Below, in pieces: positions 5,692-7,287 of a stretch of 7,287 nucleotides of DNA (position 1 is the stretch's first letter; the number at the start of each line of letters is the position of its first letter). The stretch comes from Cyclobacteriaceae bacterium (GTDB lineage: Bacteria > Bacteroidota > Bacteroidia > Cytophagales > Cyclobacteriaceae). The stretch lies in NCBI GenBank assembly GCA_028279155.1, contig JANQST010000584.1, positions 1 to 7,287 on the forward strand, given 5' to 3'. Both the position numbers and the translations under genes were made by a program. The notes beneath the pieces are model-generated. The model was not told where the DNA came from and searched no databases. It saw nothing but the letters and a program-made list of their open reading frames with translations.

Positions 5692-7287
5692 TTATTCGTC
5701 CTTCAATGCAATCACTGGATTGGCACTTGCCCATTTTACAGAGCGTAGAGTGGTTATTGTGAAAACAATCAGGTAGACTAAAATCAAGGCTGCAAAAAAT
5801 ACAATCGGACTTATGGTTATCGTATACGCATAATCCTCCAACCACTTGCTAATTAGCCAATAGCTTGTGCCGCTTCCCGCAAGCGCAGCTATAAATATGG
5901 CGAGAAACAATTTTTTGTTTAAGAAACTAATGATCTGAAACAGTGAGGCACCCAGCACTTTCCGCATCGTCATTTCCTTGGATTTAAGTCCGATGATGTA
6001 GATCATAAATCCTACCAATCCCAAAACGGATAAGGCAATGGCCAGCAGGGAAAAAGTAAGACTAACAAGACTGGTTTGTCTTTCCTTTTCATACAATTCT
6101 CTAACCGCATCTTCCATGAGCTCATACTCCAATGGAATGTCTGGACGGATCTCGTACCATTGCTCCTCAATCACTTTGGTGGCTTCTGACAGCTCTCCAT
6201 TTGTTCGAATCAAAATGTTAGTATTCACAAACTGCGGATCAGGGCGGAGCGAAATGATCTGTGGCGTAATTTTTTCCTTGAGTGTGAAAAAATGAAAGTC
6301 CTTAAATACGCCCGACACCTTGCGCTGCAATGGGTTTTCTGATCCTGGTCTCAAAGTGATCTTCTTCCCTATGGGATCATTTTCCCAGCCAAATCGCTGG
6401 ATAAAGCTATGATTGACCAACGATGTGACCTGTCCATCTTCAGATGACTGAAGTACTTTTTTGAAATCCCCATGTGTAAGGTCCATTCCCATCACATCGA
6501 AATAGTCAATGTCCACTCCGTATGACAGCAGGTTCTCATAAGTTTCATCATGCCCTTCGGGCTTGTAAGCGAGAGGGTTCATGTTATCCCCGATCATTGG
6601 ACCAAAGGCGACCCCACTGATTTGTGGATACGAAAGAAGTTTCGTTTTGAACAGTTCGTAATTCGAGAATTCACCGATCTCCCAGGCATTACCAATTTTG
6701 ATGACTCCCGTTGCATCAAACCCCATTTCTTTGTTGTCCAGATAGCTGATTTGCCGGTTCATAAACCAGGCCGAAATGCCGAGTGTGAAAAGCAATACAA
6801 ATTGGAAGAAAATCAGTGCATTTCTATATTGAGTCCCCCCAGTAATATTCATTACCGACTTACTTTTCATCAGCATGCTGGTTTTGGTCTTAGCCAAAGC
6901 GGTAGCAGGATATATCACGGTTAATAAGCTAATCGCAATTACCAGCCCTATTGCAGAAAATATGTAAGCGGGTGATGTGAAAAGCTTATTTTGAAGTTCG
7001 ATATCCAACAATTCGTTAAAGACCGGAAGGGCAAGTCCAAGACCAATAATCACCAATGGAACGATGATAAGCGTTATAAAAAAAGATTCATAGATGAATG
7101 CCTTGATAATCTGCCCCTGGGATTCTCCAAACACTTTTCGAACCCCAACTTCCCGGCCTTTGCTTAGGTAAATCGCTAATGACATATTCACGTAATTCGC
7201 TATCGAGATAAGCAAGATTAGACCGCCAATAACCATAAATACTAGTAACTGTAAGGGGTCTCCCGTTCCAGCCGAGCCAAATGCTGC
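5692..7287 (-). CDS. FtsX/MacB-type ABC transporter permease, C-terminal part (runs off right edge)
   Basis: Inner-membrane permease of a type VII (MacB/FtsX-like) ABC system, which couples cytoplasmic ATP hydrolysis to work on periplasmic substrates. The window holds the last 531 codons. The frame stays open to the right edge, so the Met at 7236 is internal. Numbering from the first visible codon, the end of a first FtsX domain covers about 15-130, with GREVGVRKVFGES (44-56). A new hydrophobic helix at 155-173 opens the second half, followed by a MacB-like periplasmic domain at about 175-400. A second FtsX domain spans about 405-525, with helices near 408-432, 458-480 and 493-512 and the matching SKEMTMRKVLGAS (436-448). 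The end ANPVIALKDE is typical of this family. Full Bacteroidota members have about 800 residues. No ATPase gene is visible; it would lie outside the window or elsewhere. Substrate unknown. Confidence 0.93.
   Translation of the reverse strand, partial: AAFGSAGTGDPLQLLVFMVIGGLILLISIANYVNMSLAIYLSKGREVGVRKVFGESQGQIIKAFIYESFFITLIIVPLVIIGLGLALPVFNELLDIELQNKLFTSPAYIFSAIGLVIAISLLTVIYPATALAKTKTSMLMKSKSVMNITGGTQYRNALIFFQFVLLFTLGISAWFMNRQISYLDNKEMGFDATGVIKIGNAWEIGEFSNYELFKTKLLSYPQISGVAFGPMIGDNMNPLAYKPEGHDETYENLLSYGVDIDYFDVMGMDLTHGDFKKVLQSSEDGQVTSLVNHSFIQRFGWENDPIGKKITLRPGSENPLQRKVSGVFKDFHFFTLKEKITPQIISLRPDPQFVNTNILIRTNGELSEATKVIEEQWYEIRPDIPLEYELMEDAVRELYEKERQTSLVSLTFSLLAIALSVLGLVGFMIYIIGLKSKEMTMRKVLGASLFQIISFLNKKLFLAIFIAALAGSGTSYWLISKWLEDYAYTITISPIVFFAALILVYLIVFTITTLRSVKWASANPVIALKDE

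Noticed and set aside
6038..6924. Plus-strand frames at 6038-6295 and 6550-6924
   Set aside because: Antisense to the ABC permease, which is continuous and conserved in motif through both regions.
7234..7236. ATG taken as the start of the ABC permease
   Set aside because: The frame stays open to the right edge with typical FtsX-family residues before it, and the protein would lack most of its first half; the gene is cut by the window.
1..7287. CRISPR array, tRNA, rRNA, riboswitch, insertion sequence or phage gene
   Set aside because: I looked for spaced direct repeats, cloverleaf-like segments, long structured leaders, terminal inverted repeats and transposase or integrase motifs and saw none.

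Overview
The window is ordinary chromosomal DNA from a member of the Bacteroidota, most likely a marine-type Cytophagales. I infer this from several signs. Read by eye, the malate dehydrogenase is of the LDH-like type common in that phylum. The ABC permease is a two-FtsX-domain protein of the kind expanded there. DUF2911 and membrane-anchored AraC regulators are also common in the phylum. Starts lack strong Shine-Dalgarno sequences, and TAnnTTTG-type promoter boxes precede some genes. No mobile element, phage gene, CRISPR array, rRNA or tRNA was seen, and no gene-free stretch exceeds 300 bases.

Left part (1-1927, minus strand): the N-terminal 273 codons of polyphosphate kinase 1 (ppk1, running off the left edge) and, upstream of it, a complete malate dehydrogenase (mdh). 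The two share a strand but are probably separate transcripts: a good intrinsic terminator lies just after mdh (887-915), and each gene has a perfect TACTTTTG box upstream.

Middle part (2022-5275, plus strand): four genes in a row with gaps of 22, 51 and 85 bases. They are a small lipoprotein made of two related lipocalin-like units, a cytoplasmic TPR protein, an AraC-family regulator anchored by an N-terminal multi-pass membrane domain, and an exported DUF2911 protein with C-terminal TPR-like helices. The first two look cotranscribed. A short inverted repeat sits before the regulator gene, and a possible terminator plus promoter sit before the DUF2911 gene. A working hypothesis is a small envelope-sensing neighbourhood, but nothing in the sequence proves that the four act together.

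Right part (5276-7287): 106 bases between converging genes hold three consecutive inverted repeats, the last being a strong terminator for the plus-strand genes. On the minus strand follow a small two-helix membrane protein of unknown function and, 49 bases upstream of it, the C-terminal 531 residues of an FtsX/MacB-type ABC transporter permease that runs off the right edge.

I found no clear undescribed system. The points most worth checking are the substitutions next to the catalytic histidine of the malate dehydrogenase, the lipoprotein/TPR/membrane-AraC/DUF2911 cluster, and the triple hairpin.
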